Positions 27,145 to 40,732 of a stretch of 64,000 nucleotides of DNA are shown in pieces; within the stretch, counting starts at the first letter, position 1; each line of letters begins with the position of its first letter. The notes beneath the pieces were generated by a model. That model saw nothing but the letters and a program-made list of their open reading frames with translations. It ran no database searches and was not told the DNA's origin. Both the position numbers and the translations under genes were made by a program. Source of the DNA: Variovorax dokdonensis (lineage in GTDB: Bacteria > Pseudomonadota > Gammaproteobacteria > Burkholderiales > Burkholderiaceae_C); NCBI RefSeq assembly GCF_030316895.1, contig NZ_JASZYV010000003.1, positions 62,001 through 126,000 of the forward strand, given 5' to 3'.

Positions 27145-27204
27145 TGGGCGGCGGCCGGCTGCGCCTCGAAGCGCCATCGCCGCCGCCGATACGGACAGCC
27201 CAAG

Positions 27205-27241
27205 TGAAAACGCCCCGTCATCTCTTGGATGACGGGGCGTT
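27205..27241 (-). terminator. Terminator of tRNA-Asn
   Basis: A perfect 13-bp stem (AACGCCCCGTCAT at 27209-27221 with 27229-27241) and a 7-base loop. Read on the minus strand it is followed by TTTT (27211-27207 side), placing it about 27 bases after the tRNA 3' end. It may also stop transcription coming from the MBL gene on the other strand. Confidence 0.8.
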
Positions 27242-27267
27242 CAGGAACCGCGAAGGGTTTGTTTTTT

Positions 27268-27343
27268 TGGCTCCCCGACCTGGGCTCGAACCAGGGACCT
27301 ACGGATTAACAGTCCGGCGCTCTACCAACTGAGCTATCGGGGA
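27268..27343 (-). tRNA. tRNA-Asn (anticodon GTT)
   Basis: A 76-base cloverleaf on the minus strand: acceptor stem TCCCCGA pairing with TCGGGGA, D-arm GCTCAGTTGGTAGAGC, anticodon arm with loop CTGTTAA (anticodon GTT, Asn), T-arm with GGTTCGAGCC, discriminator G and encoded CCA. The anticodon bases, invariant TTC and CCA are all readable. A minus-strand promoter and a hairpin terminator flank it. Confidence 0.97.
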
Positions 27344-27354
27344 ACAAGCCCTAG

Positions 27355-27383
27355 AGTATAGCGTGATTTTTGGGCCCTCCAAA
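27355..27383 (-). promoter_or_regulatory. Candidate promoter of tRNA-Asn
   Basis: On the minus strand TATACT (27360-27355) is a good -10 hexamer, 11 bases before the tRNA 5' end. TTTGGA (27383-27378), 17 bases further upstream, is a partial -35. The TATAAT-like element is clear; the -35 is weak. Confidence 0.5.
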
Positions 27384-27407
27384 AGCACGCGAAAATTTTT
27401 TGAGGAA

Positions 27408-29524
<2,117 letters not shown>

Positions 29525-29528
29525 GCCA

Positions 29529-30170
29529 CTACCAGCGCAGCAGCCGGGAACCGATCAGCGCCCCTGCTGCCACGGGAATGAGCATTCCCAGCAGGTACCA
29601 CACCGCCAGGAACGGTGCGGTCAGCTCGGGACAATGCAGGGCATAGACCGTGGCGCCCACGCCGCCGGCCAGTGCACCGCCCGCGGCGCCTGCCAATGCC
29701 GGTTGCGTCGGCGCCAGGCCGCGCAGCGCCACCAGGGCGGCCAGGAACACCGGCAGCGAGATCCAGGCAATGCTGAAGGCGCAACTGCGCCAGGTCTGCC
29801 CCATCACCAGCGGCATTCGTTCGTCTGGGGCGGCGGAGGTCCAGGCGATGGCAGCCATGATCCACATCACGAGCACCGGCAGGGCCAGGCCCAGCCAGGC
29901 GAGACCTGCCCGCGCACCGGGCCGGGCGAGGCGCTGCACCAGCACGAACGCCGACAGGGCAACGACAAGCGGAAAAAGGATCTTGACCCAAAGCATGGGC
30001 CAGAACATGGCCTCGACCAGGTCGTTGCGCACGCCGTAGTCGATGAGCATGATCGCCGCCGCCAGCGGCACGCCAGCCGCAAGGGCCAGCATCAGGCGCC
30101 GTGTGGTGGCGCGCCGGGCCACGGGCTCCACGCCCGTCGCCAGCATCGAGATGAGTTCGTCGGTTTTCAT
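29529..30170 (-). CDS. NrsF-like anti-sigma factor (DUF1109)
   Basis: A 213-residue inner-membrane protein with about six transmembrane helices and a short cytoplasmic N-terminus ([26 protein letters not shown]). This matches the DUF1109/NrsF family, which in Caulobacter holds the ECF sigma factor SigF inactive until heavy-metal stress. Two conserved cysteines are visible, in RSCAFSIAW and [11 protein letters not shown], candidates for metal sensing. Its start overlaps the sigma gene stop by 4 bases (ATGA), so the two proteins are translationally coupled. Confidence 0.88.
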   Translation of the reverse strand: MKTDELISMLATGVEPVARRATTRRLMLALAAGVPLAAAIMLIDYGVRNDLVEAMFWPMLWVKILFPLVVALSAFVLVQRLARPGARAGLAWLGLALPVLVMWIMAAIAWTSAAPDERMPLVMGQTWRSCAFSIAWISLPVFLAALVALRGLAPTQPALAGAAGGALAGGVGATVYALHCPELTAPFLAVWYLLGMLIPVAAGALIGSRLLRW

Positions 30171-30763
30171 GATGGAAGTGATCCCTTCAGCCGCGCCGCC
30201 AAGGCCTTCAGGCCGCGGTGCACGTTCACCTTGACCGCGGATTCCGACATGCCCATCCGCTGCGCAGTCTCGGCGACCGACAGGCCTTCGAGCTTGGTGT
30301 GGACGATGGGCAGTCGCTGGCGATCGGGCAGGCTGGACAGCAGCACCTGCAGATCGCGTTGCGCATCGCCAGCCTGCGCGCTGTCGTCGGCGAACAGGTC
30401 TTGGGCGTCGTCCAGCGGCACCTGCAAGGCCTCGCGGCCGGACTTGGCGCGCAGCAGGTCGATCATCTTGTAGCGCGCGATGGCATGCACCCAGGCCGTC
30501 AGGGGCTGGTCGCTGTCATAGGTGTGGCGCTGGTTGTGCATGGCCAGAAGGCATTCCTGTACGAGATCTTCCACATCGTCCGGCCAGCCGAAGAGGCGAC
30601 GGGCCAGGAAGGAACGCAGGTGCCGGCTCAGTTGCTGCAGGAATGCCTTGTAGGCCGCCTCGTCTCCGCGCAGCCCCTTCAGAAACAGGCCGCGCAGCGC
30701 CGATTCAACCGCTTCCCGCGCCTGCTGCGCGTGCGTCTCGTCCCCTGGTTCTGTTCGTTGCAT
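30167..30763 (-). CDS. ECF sigma factor (SigF-like)
   Basis: A 198-residue extracytoplasmic-function sigma factor. Region 2 includes [26 protein letters not shown] and [20 protein letters not shown] (about 57-105). Region 4 is [43 protein letters not shown] (about 145-188). It pairs with the NrsF-like membrane protein downstream, like Caulobacter sigF-nrsF, and diverges from the bufferin genes. A GTAACC-N16-CGAA promoter match on this strand has its -10 inside codons 3-4 of this reading frame. The ATG at 30763 is therefore open to question, although no other ATG, GTG or TTG lies in frame near the N-terminus. Confidence 0.9.
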   Translation of the reverse strand: MQRTEPGDETHAQQAREAVESALRGLFLKGLRGDEAAYKAFLQQLSRHLRSFLARRLFGWPDDVEDLVQECLLAMHNQRHTYDSDQPLTAWVHAIARYKMIDLLRAKSGREALQVPLDDAQDLFADDSAQAGDAQRDLQVLLSSLPDRQRLPIVHTKLEGLSVAETAQRMGMSESAVKVNVHRGLKALAARLKGSLPS

Positions 30764-30779
30764 GGAGTGGTTTGGTTAC
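30754..30779 (-). promoter_or_regulatory. SigF-type promoter match overlapping the sigma gene start
   Basis: On the minus strand GTAACC (30779-30774), a 16-base spacer and CGAA (30757-30754) match the SigF-type pattern exactly. The -10 lies downstream of the annotated ATG (30763), so a transcript from here would lack that start codon. Either the start is atypical or the site serves another purpose. Confidence 0.55.
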
Positions 30780-30822
30780 GCGCGGCGCAAAAAAGAAATG
30801 CGCAGAGATTCTGCACGCAGCT

Positions 30823-30848
30823 GTAACCGGCCGGGAAACATCGGCGAA
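30823..30848 (+). promoter_or_regulatory. SigF-type promoter of the bufferin operon
   Basis: GTAACC (30823-30828), a 16-base spacer and CGAA (30845-30848) match the promoter pattern known for Caulobacter SigF, GTAACC-N16-CGAA. It lies 63 bases before the bufA start, pointing into bufABC-doxX. With the sigF-like gene next door, the match strongly supports direct control. Confidence 0.8.
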
Positions 30849-30911
30849 TTAGACCTCGACCGCGCATCGTCGGTCGCACTTCGATGTCTATCCAACCCAA
30901 GGAGCATTTCC

Positions 30912-31205
30912 ATGAACACACGTCGCATTGCCATCTCTGCCATCGCCCTGAGCGCCATCGTTGCGGGGGCCGCCAGCGCCGCCGACAAGCCGATGGCCGA
31001 CAAGATGGACAGCGCCGCCAAGGAAAAGTGCTATGGCGTCGCCATGGCCGGCAAGAACGACTGCGCAGCCGGCCCCGGCACCACCTGCGCCGGCACTTCC
31101 AAGATGGACTACCAGGGCAACGCGTGGAAGTACGTTCCCGCCGGCACCTGCGCCACCATGAAGACGCCCAAGGGCATGGGCTCGCTGATGCCGATCAAGT
31201 CCTGA
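30912..31205 (+). CDS. bufA: BufA1-like bufferin precursor (DUF2282)
   Basis: A 97-residue exported RiPP precursor of the DUF2282/bufferin family. A Sec signal peptide ([21 protein letters not shown], cleavage near ASA-AD) is followed by a short spacer and a core with four cysteines at 40 (KEKCYG), 51 (KNDCAA), 59 (TTCAGTS) and 80 (AGTCAT). This spacing and the WKYVPAGTC motif are typical. In studied members the MNIO enzyme BufB converts core cysteines to 5-thiooxazoles and the product binds copper in the periplasm. AAGGAG precedes the ATG. A SigF-type promoter lies upstream and bufB follows after 43 bases. Confidence 0.88.
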   Translation: MNTRRIAISAIALSAIVAGAASAADKPMADKMDSAAKEKCYGVAMAGKNDCAAGPGTTCAGTSKMDYQGNAWKYVPAGTCATMKTPKGMGSLMPIKS

Positions 31206-31248
31206 TTCAGCGGAACTGAGCCCACCTCGCACCACAAGGCATACAGCC

Positions 31249-32118
31249 ATGACCCATGCTGCTCTCCTCGCGGGAATGGGCCTCAAGCCCGAACACTACG
31301 ACGAGGCCGCGAGCTGCGAGCGCGAAGGCCTGTGGTTCGAGGTGCATCCAGAAAACTACCTGGTCGACGGTGGGCCGCGCCTGCATTGGCTACGTGCCGT
31401 GCGGGAGCGGCACCCGGTGTCGTTGCACGGCGTCTCGCTGTCGCTGGCCGGCCAGGACCGGCTGGACGAAGGCCACCTGGCTCGGCTGGCAAGCCTGGCG
31501 CGCATGATCGAACCGGCGCTGGTCTCCGAGCATCTGGCCTGGTCGGCCTGGAAGGGCCAGTACTTTCCGGACCTGCTTCCGTTTCCGCGCACGGCCGAAG
31601 CGCTCGTGCATGTGGCGGCGCGCATCGCGCATGCGCAGGATGCGCTGGGCCGGCGGATCGCCATCGAAAATCCGTCGCACTACCTTCGCCTCGATGATGC
31701 CGCGCTGGGGCGTCACGACTGGGACGAGATCGACTTTCTCGCCGAGCTTGTCCGACGCACCGGCTGCGGGCTGCTGCTGGATGTGAACAACGTTCACGTC
31801 TCGGCCCACAACCTCGGCTTCGACGCGTGCGACTACCTGGACCGCTTTCCCGCGCAGGCCGTCATGGAGATCCACCTTGCCGGTCATTCGCGCGATCCGG
31901 CGCTGGGCGACGCCCTGCTCATCGACTCGCACGACGCACCCATTGCCGCCGAAGTGTGGGCCCTGTATGCGCGACTCGTCCGCCGCATCGGCGCCCGGCC
32001 CACCTTGATCGAGCGCGACGGCAACCTGCCTGAGTTCACCACCTTGCTCGACGAATGCGAAACGGCCAGCGCCGTGCTGCGCCAAGGTGTTCCGTGCCAT
32101 GGGGAGGTGGTCGCATGA
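31249..32118 (+). CDS. bufB: MNIO family RiPP-modifying enzyme BufB (DUF692)
   Basis: A 289-residue TIM-barrel multinuclear iron oxidative enzyme (DUF692). Likely metal ligands sit in FEVHPENY (about 31), VSLHGVSLSL (about 60), LVSEHLAWS (about 95), IAIENPSHY (about 143), LLDVNNVHVSAHN (about 182), MEIHLAGHS (about 207), IDSHDAPI and LIERDGNLPEF. The role by family is oxidative conversion of bufferin cysteines to thiooxazole, in the cytoplasm before export. It is followed by bufC with a 4-base ATGA overlap. The complete set of HxH, ExN and DxN motifs suggests an active enzyme. Confidence 0.92.
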   Translation: MTHAALLAGMGLKPEHYDEAASCEREGLWFEVHPENYLVDGGPRLHWLRAVRERHPVSLHGVSLSLAGQDRLDEGHLARLASLARMIEPALVSEHLAWSAWKGQYFPDLLPFPRTAEALVHVAARIAHAQDALGRRIAIENPSHYLRLDDAALGRHDWDEIDFLAELVRRTGCGLLLDVNNVHVSAHNLGFDACDYLDRFPAQAVMEIHLAGHSRDPALGDALLIDSHDAPIAAEVWALYARLVRRIGARPTLIERDGNLPEFTTLLDECETASAVLRQGVPCHGEVVA

Positions 32119-32912
32119 CTAAGGCACTCCACGCGTTTCAACAATGCTTTGCCGATGCATTGGCTCGGGTCAACGCATCCTCGCCCTCGCCGTTCGACGC
32201 GCAGCCCGGCTTTGCGATCTATCGCAACACGGTGATGAAGGCCGGCATCGACACGCTCGAAGCCAACTATCCCAGCGTGGCACGATTGGTGGGGCGCGAC
32301 TGGTTCCGCGCCGCCGCCGCCTTGCATGTGGCGGCCAGCCCGCCAGCAGACGGCCGGCTCCTGGGCTACGGCCAGGCCTTCGCCGATTTTCTGCTCGACT
32401 TCGAGCCGGCAACGGAACTGCCTTACCTGCCCGACGTGGCCCGGCTCGACCGCTTCTGGACGGAAGCGCATGTCGCTGCCGACCAGCCCCCTCTGCAGGC
32501 CCACGACCTGGCGTTGCTGCCGCCAGAGGCGCTCGCCCATTGCCGGCTGCAGCCACACCCGGCCGCGCGGTGGGCCTGGTTCAACGATGCGCCGATCTAC
32601 TCGATCTGGTCGCGCAACCGCGCTGTCGAGGATGCCGATGACGAAGAGATTGATTGGCAAGCCGAAGGTGCCCTGATCACGCGACCGCAACTCGCCGTGC
32701 AATGGACGCCCGCCGCGCGCTGCGATTGCGCATTCCTAGACGCCTGCGCCGAAGGCTGCACGCTGACCGACGCGACCGAGTGCGCCGCTCAGGCTGATCC
32801 GCAGGCGGACCTCGTCGACATGCTCTCGCGCCTGATGCGCGCCGGTGCGCTGGCCGCACCGCAGGCGCCATCGAAGCCCACCATCCACACCCCGCAAGGC
32901 TTTCGCTCATGA
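32115..32912 (+). CDS. bufC: BufC-like partner protein (DUF2063)
   Basis: A 265-residue protein with an N-terminal DUF2063 domain: LHAFQQCFADAL, FAIYRNTVMKAGIDTLEANYPSVARLVG and YGQAFADFLLDF, within the first 90 residues. The C-terminal part resembles peptide-binding (RRE-like) domains of MNIO partner proteins. It most likely delivers the BufA precursor to BufB. The last third has a CDC...DAC...GC cysteine cluster (DCAFLDACAEGC, about 216-227), a possible metal site. It overlaps bufB and doxX by 4 bases at either end, so the three are tightly coupled. Confidence 0.88.
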   Translation: MTKALHAFQQCFADALARVNASSPSPFDAQPGFAIYRNTVMKAGIDTLEANYPSVARLVGRDWFRAAAALHVAASPPADGRLLGYGQAFADFLLDFEPATELPYLPDVARLDRFWTEAHVAADQPPLQAHDLALLPPEALAHCRLQPHPAARWAWFNDAPIYSIWSRNRAVEDADDEEIDWQAEGALITRPQLAVQWTPAARCDCAFLDACAEGCTLTDATECAAQADPQADLVDMLSRLMRAGALAAPQAPSKPTIHTPQGFRS

Positions 32913-33394
32913 CCTCCACCTCCGTCACCAACCAGGATCGCGCCGAGGCCGGCTCGACCGCCAGGCATCCCCGCTGGAACCAGATCGCGGCATGGCTGGA
33001 ACGCATCGTCTCGCACGACGTGCTGGCCATTGGCGCCAGGCTGGCCGTCGCAGCCATCTTCTTCTACTCCGGACGTACCAAGGTGGAAGGCTTTCTGACG
33101 CTGAACGACAGCGCCATCGAACTGTTCAAAAGCGAATATCACCTGCCGCTCGTGCCCCCCGAGATCGCCGCGCACCTGGCCGCGTATGCGGAACACCTGT
33201 TCCCGCTGCTGCTGGTGCTGGGCCTGGCCACGCGGCTGTCGGCACTGGCCTTGCTGGGCATGACGGCGGTGATCCAGATCTTCGTCTACCCGGACGCTTG
33301 GCCGACGCACCTGTCGTGGGCCACGCTGATGCTCTACCTGGTCGGACGAGGCGCGGGCCGCCTCTCGATCGATCGCGCACTCGGCGTGCGCTGA
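32909..33394 (+). CDS. DoxX family membrane protein
   Basis: A 161-residue protein with four membrane helices after a 40-residue cytoplasmic start. The family motif ARLAVAAIFFYSGRTKVEGF (about 43-62) with the conserved Arg/Lys pair is present, and YAEHLFPLLLVLGLATRLSAL follows. DoxX members often close bufferin operons (as in the Caulobacter gold-induced genes), but their biochemical role there is unsettled. An ATGA overlap with bufC makes it the last gene of the operon. No clear terminator follows. Confidence 0.87.
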   Translation: MTSTSVTNQDRAEAGSTARHPRWNQIAAWLERIVSHDVLAIGARLAVAAIFFYSGRTKVEGFLTLNDSAIELFKSEYHLPLVPPEIAAHLAAYAEHLFPLLLVLGLATRLSALALLGMTAVIQIFVYPDAWPTHLSWATLMLYLVGRGAGRLSIDRALGVR

Positions 33395-33431
33395 ATGCCC
33401 ATACGCCCTGTGGCGTAGACGCCGCACGCGC

Positions 33432-33445
33432 CGGCTTGCAAGCCG
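33432..33445. promoter_or_regulatory. Perfect 14-bp palindrome upstream of the URC1-like gene
   Basis: CGGCTTG-CAAGCCG is fully symmetric and lies 39 bases before the URC1-like start, in the 90-base gap after doxX. The position and symmetry suggest a repressor or activator site for the uracil-degradation genes. No regulator gene is adjacent. Confidence 0.4.
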
Positions 33446-33459
33446 CAGGGGCGCTCGGT

Positions 33460-33484
33460 ACATTGCGGTTTTTGAGAGTCTGCA

Positions 33485-33488
<4 letters not shown>
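33460..33488 (+). other. Hairpin that would enclose the URC1-like start codon
   Basis: ACATTGC (33460-33466) and GCAATGT (33482-33488) form a perfect 7-bp stem. The right arm contains the ATG at 33485, and the GAGAG ribosome-binding sequence falls in the loop. In RNA this could mask the start codon and provide translational control. Confidence 0.35.
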
Positions 33489-34803
<1,315 letters not shown>

Positions 34804-34807
<4 letters not shown>

Positions 34808-36192
34808 GCCGCGACAACTACGGCCTGGACCCCGACCATCCCACCCACAACCGAGCCGTCCAGGGCGCGGACGAACAGGGGCACGTCGATCCGGCGCTGG
34901 AGTTCGAGGCCGACGCCACGTTGCCGGAGTCTGCCGTGGCCATGCTGCGCAGCACGCAGGCGGTGCGCGATCGCGCTCACGCCTTGCTGGCACGGGCGCG
35001 GCGCGGCGAATCCAGATGGTTCGAAGTGGCCGACGACAAGATGCCCGAAGCCGTCCGCGTCGTCACCGAGACGATGCGCGAGCGGTACCCGTGGGACAAC
35101 ATTCCATATCACAGCCGCTGGCGCCATTTCGAGGCCGGCGGCGTGGATCGGCGGGCGCAACTCGACCGACTCCTGGGCCCGTCGGTCACTCCCCGCGAAC
35201 GTGCACGCGCGCAGATCGACCTGGCCGTGGTGAGCGTGCTGCTGGACGCCGGCGCCGGCGCCGCGTGGCACTACGTCGAGCCCGCCACAGGCTTGCGCCT
35301 TGCTCGCTCCGAGGGGCTTGGCGTGGCGAGCTTCCATGCGTTCACCAGCGGGCTTTTCTCGTCCGACCCCAAGCACCCGTTGCAGGCGGACGCCGCCGGG
35401 CTGCGCGGCCTCGTCACCGACCACCTGGCCGGCGCCATGCAGGTCAGCGAGGTCAACCCCATGGTCGGCCTGACGGGCCGCGCGACGTTGCTGCGCCGAC
35501 TCGGCGAAGTGCTGCACGAGCAGCCCGAATACTTCGGCGAGGACGGACGCCCCGGCGGCATGTTCGACGCCCTCGTCGGCCCGTACGGCCCCGCCACGCC
35601 GCCCACCGCCGAAGTCACGGCGCACGACATCCTCTCGCTGCTGCTGCAAAGCTTCTCGGCCATCTGGCCCGCGGCCAACACATTGCTCGGCGGCGCGGGC
35701 GGCATGCCCGCGGCAGATCCGCGACTGGCGCTGGGGGACTGCTGGCGACATTCGGCCGTCGAAGGACCGGGCCTCACGGCCGGATGGATGCCCTTCCACA
35801 AGCTGTCTCAGTGGCTCACCTATTCGCTGCTGGAGCCCTTCGAATGGGCCGGCGTCAAGGTGCGCGGCATCGACGCCCTCACCGGCTTGCCCGAATACCG
35901 CAATGGGGGGCTGATCCTCGACGCCGGTGTGCTGCGCCCCAAGGACACGGGCGCCACTTCGCGCGCCTGGAAGGCGGGCGACGAATTCATCGTCGAATGG
36001 CGCGCCCTGACCGTCGCGCTGCTGGACGAATTGGCCCCGCTGGTGCGCCAGCATCTCAACCGCAGCGCCGCCGAGATGCCGCTGGCCTGTGTGCTGGAAG
36101 GCGGCACCTGGGCGGCCGGGCGGATACTGGCACAGCGCTTGCGTGATGGAACACCGCCGTTGAACATCGAAAGCGACGGCACCGTCTTCTAG
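34804..36192 (+). CDS. URC4/Urg3 family protein (DUF1688)
   Basis: A 462-residue protein of the DUF1688/URC4 (Urg3) family. Motifs seen include YPWDNIPYHSRWRHFEAGGVDR (about 97-118), ARAQIDLAVVSVLLDAGAGAAWHY (about 137-160), SEGLGVASFHAF and GDCWRHSAVEG. It is essential with URC1 for uracil breakdown in Lachancea (Saccharomyces) kluyveri, where its chemical role is unknown. Its ATG overlaps the URC1-like stop by 4 bases. The long uniform sequence has no signal peptide and no membrane segment, so it is cytosolic. Confidence 0.9.
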
Positions 36193-36264
36193 GCCGACGC
36201 TTCGCACCCTGTTTATTCTTGCGAACATCACCAAAACGAAAAGACGCGTCAGCGCCTAACGATC

Positions 36265-36894
36265 ATGAGCAACGTACACCTCGTCGACCATCCTCTCGTC
36301 CAGCACAAGCTGACCCTCATGCGCCGCAAGGACGCATCCACCAACAGCTTTCGCCGGCTCCTCAATGAGATCAGCATGCTCATGGCCTACGAGGTCACGC
36401 GCGACATGGCCATGCAGGAGATCGAGATCGAGACCCCGCTGGAAACCATGCAGGCCAAGGTGATCGATGGCAAGAAGCTGGTCTTCGTGTCCATCCTTCG
36501 CGCCGGCACCGGCATCCTGGACGGCATGCTCAGCGTGGTGCCCGGCGCGCGTGTGGGCCACATCGGCCTCTACCGCGACCCCAAGACGCTCACGGCGGTG
36601 GAGTACTACTTCAAGATGCCCAGCGAGATGTCCGAGCGCGACATCGTGGTCGTCGACCCGATGCTGGCCACCGGCAATTCCGCCGTGGCCGCAGTCGATC
36701 GCCTGAAGGAGCTTCGCCCCAAGTCGATCAAGTTCGTGTGCCTGCTTACCTGCCCCGAAGGCGTGAAGACCATGCAGGAAGCACACCCCGACGTGCCGAT
36801 CTACACCGCCGCCATCGACCGTGAGCTCAACGACCACGGCTACATCCTGCCGGGCCTGGGCGACGCGGGCGATCGGATCTTCGGGACCAAATAG
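36265..36894 (+). CDS. upp: Uracil phosphoribosyltransferase
   Basis: Makes UMP from uracil and PRPP. The 209-residue length is standard. The start [20 protein letters not shown] is typical, [15 protein letters not shown] (about 76-90) lines the active site, and the PRPP loop is [20 protein letters not shown] (about 130-149). The C-terminal [16 protein letters not shown] is the uracil-binding end. It lies 72 bases after the DUF1688 gene. In URC clusters UPRT supplies UMP, which is thought to enter the degradation route, so this copy may serve catabolism as well as salvage. Confidence 0.95.
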   Translation: MSNVHLVDHPLVQHKLTLMRRKDASTNSFRRLLNEISMLMAYEVTRDMAMQEIEIETPLETMQAKVIDGKKLVFVSILRAGTGILDGMLSVVPGARVGHIGLYRDPKTLTAVEYYFKMPSEMSERDIVVVDPMLATGNSAVAAVDRLKELRPKSIKFVCLLTCPEGVKTMQEAHPDVPIYTAAIDRELNDHGYILPGLGDAGDRIFGTK

Positions 36895-36996
36895 TTCGAC
36901 CCCAGTCTTCGCGCGCTTCGTGTCGCTTCGCCAACCCCCGTCCGGGGGCAGTGCCAGCGGTCCGGCCAAGCCGGTCCCGCGGCACTCCCGACAAAA
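36895..36996. other. Palindrome-rich gap between upp and the BMP operon
   Basis: This gap contains several short hairpins. The clearest is CCCCCG-TC-CGGGGG (36935-36948); CCGGC-CAA-GCCGG follows at about 36962-36974. The clustering of G/C palindromes after a gene end is reminiscent of REP-like intergenic elements, but no second copy is seen in this window, so the class cannot be fixed. Confidence 0.3.
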
Positions 36997-37022
36997 GGGA
37001 CCGGCCGGTCGTTCCGTTTTTT
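36997..37022 (+). terminator. Possible weak terminator after upp
   Basis: GGGAC (36997-37001) can pair with GTTCC (37011-37015, one G-T) around a loop containing GGCCGG, and six T follow (37017-37022). The stem is short, so attenuation rather than full termination before the transporter operon is possible. Confidence 0.4.
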
Positions 37023-37041
37023 CAACTGAGGAGAAGAGTAC

Positions 37042-38043
37042 GTGACTACACGCCGTCAATGGATTCATGGTTCTGTCGCACTGGCTGCCGCGCTGGCGGC
37101 AGGCTCGCCGGGGTTGGCACTGGCCCAGGCCAAGCTGAAGGTGGCCGCGGTATACACCGTGCCCTTCGAGCAGCAATGGGTGGGTCGCATCCACAAGGCG
37201 CTGAAGGCGGCCGAGGCGCGCGGCGAGATCGAATACAAGGCCACCGAGAACGTGGCCAACGCCGACTACGAGCGCGTGATGCGCGAATACGCGCAGGCCG
37301 GCAACCAGCTGATCCTGGGCGAAGTGTTCGGCGTCGAGAAAGCAGCGCGCCAGGTGGCCAAGGACTTTCCCAAGACGGCATTCCTGATGGGTTCGTCGCT
37401 CAAGCCGCAGGCGCCCAATTTCTCGGTGTTCGACAACTACATTCAGGAACCGGCCTACCTGAGCGGCATGATCGCCGGGGGCATGACCAAGTCCAACAAG
37501 ATCGGCATGGTCGGCGGCTTCCCGATTCCCGAAGTGAACCGGCTGATGAATGCCTTCATGGCGGGCGCACGAGAGGTCAATCCCAAGGTGGAGTTCTCCG
37601 TCACCTTCATCAACAGCTGGTTCGATCCGCCCAAGGCCAAGGAAGCCGCCTTCGCGATGATCGACAAGGGCGCGGACATCATGTACGCGGAGCGCTTCGG
37701 CGTGTCCGACGCCGCCAAGGAGCGGGGCAAGCTGGCCATCGGCAACGTGATCGACACGCAGGCGCAGTATCCGGACACGGTGGTCGCATCGGCGCTGTGG
37801 AACATGGAGCCCTCGGTCGACCGCGCCATCAAGCTGGTCAAGGAAGGCAAGTTCACCGCCGAGGACTACGGCCCCTATTCGATGATGAAGCACAAGGGCT
37901 CCGAACTGGCGCCGCTGGGCACCTTCGAGAAAAAGGTGCCTGCCGACCTGGTCGCCAAGGTCAAGGCGCGCGAGGCCGACATCCGCGCCGGCAAGTTCAC
38001 CGTCAAGGTGGACGACGGGCAGCCCAAGGCCAGCTTCAAGTAG
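37042..38043 (+). CDS. BMP family ABC transporter substrate-binding protein
   Basis: A 333-residue periplasmic binding protein of the basic-membrane-protein (BmpA/Med) family, mostly nucleoside or purine/pyrimidine binders. GTG start after GAGGAGAAG. The signal MTTRRQWIHGSVALAAALAAG has twin arginines (TRRQW) and could be Tat- or Sec-exported, with cleavage near ALAQ-AK. The mature part begins LKVAAVYTVPFEQQWVGRIHKAL and contains NKIGMVGGFPIPEVNRLMNAFMAGAREVNP. It is followed by an ATPase with two ABC domains and two permeases, the RnsABCD/NupNOPQ-type layout. Uracil/uridine or other nucleobases are likely ligands given the URC genes upstream. Confidence 0.9.
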   Translation: MTTRRQWIHGSVALAAALAAGSPGLALAQAKLKVAAVYTVPFEQQWVGRIHKALKAAEARGEIEYKATENVANADYERVMREYAQAGNQLILGEVFGVEKAARQVAKDFPKTAFLMGSSLKPQAPNFSVFDNYIQEPAYLSGMIAGGMTKSNKIGMVGGFPIPEVNRLMNAFMAGAREVNPKVEFSVTFINSWFDPPKAKEAAFAMIDKGADIMYAERFGVSDAAKERGKLAIGNVIDTQAQYPDTVVASALWNMEPSVDRAIKLVKEGKFTAEDYGPYSMMKHKGSELAPLGTFEKKVPADLVAKVKAREADIRAGKFTVKVDDGQPKASFK

Positions 38044-38072
38044 GCGGCTTCACGCATGAGGCCATTGCCCAC

Positions 38073-39670
<1,598 letters not shown>

Positions 39671-39674
<4 letters not shown>

Positions 39675-40732
39675 GGCTGGAACGACGCGCCTCGGTCTCG
39701 CGCAGCGCGCTGGTGTTGGCGCCCGTCTGCGCCGTGGCGTTTACCTTGCTGGTGAGCGCATTGCTCGTGCTGTGGGCCGGTGCGCCGGTCGCACGCACCT
39801 ACGCGCTGCTGCTGCAGGGTGGCTTCGGCTCGGTGTTCGCCTTGAGCGAGACGCTCACCCGCGCCATTCCACTGATCCTCACCGGGCTGGCGGCGACGGT
39901 GGCCTTCAAGGCTCGGCTGTACAACATCGGCGCCGAGGGCCAGCTCTATGCCGGCGCCCTGGCTGCCGTGGCGGTGGGGGGCATGCACGGGGGCACGGGG
40001 CTTGAATGGCCGATCTGGGTGCTGTTCCCGCTGATGATGCTGGCCGCCGCCGTGGCCGGCGCGCTGCTTCTGCTGGGCCCCGCGCTCATGAAGCAACGCC
40101 TGGGCGTCGACGAGGTGGTGACCACGCTGCTGATCAACTTCATCGTGCTGCTGGGCGTGTCGGCGCTGCTCGACGGCCCCATGAAGGACCCGACCGCGAT
40201 GGGCTGGCCGCAGAGCGTGTCGCTGCAAGACGATCTTTCGCTGGCACGGCTGATCGCCCAGACGCGCGTGCACTCGGGCCTGCTTTGGGGCGTCGCGCTG
40301 GCGTTCCTGGTCTGGGGCCTGTTCAAGTACACGGTGTTGGGCTTCGACATCCGCGCCGTCGGCGCCAACGCACGCGCCGCCGCATTCGCCGGCGTGCCGG
40401 TCACGCGCACGGTGGTGGCGGTGGCCCTGCTGTCCGGTGCATTGGCCGGGCTGGCAGGGGCGATCGAGGTGGCGGGCCGCACCAGCTACGTCACGCTGGA
40501 CATGTCGCCGGGCTATGGCTACACCGGCATCGTCATCGCCATGCTCGCCGGGCTGCATCCGCTGGGCGTGCTGGCGGCCAGCATCTTCGTGGCGGGCATG
40601 CTGGTGGGCGCGGACACCATGAGCCGGGCCATTGGCGTACCCACCTACATCGCCGACGTGATCGTGGCGGCATCGCTGATCGCAGTGCTGGTGGCCACGC
40701 TGCTCACGCAATACCGGATCAGGCGCCGATGA
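39671..40732 (+). CDS. ABC transporter permease (BMP/nucleoside type)
   Basis: A 353-residue inner-membrane permease with about nine hydrophobic segments, starting MRLERRASVSRSALVLAPVCAVAFTLL. The conserved FKARLYNIGAEGQLYAGALAAVA (about 75-97) and FDIRAVGANARAAAFAGVP are family hallmarks of branched-chain/nucleoside-type permeases such as NupP/YufP. The start overlaps the ATPase stop (ATGA) and the end overlaps the second permease (ATGA), so the four transporter genes are translated together. Confidence 0.9.

Noticed and set aside
36895..37022. A named REP or insertion element in the upp-BMP gap
   Set aside because: The gap is palindrome-rich, but no second copy, target duplication or transposase is visible in this window.
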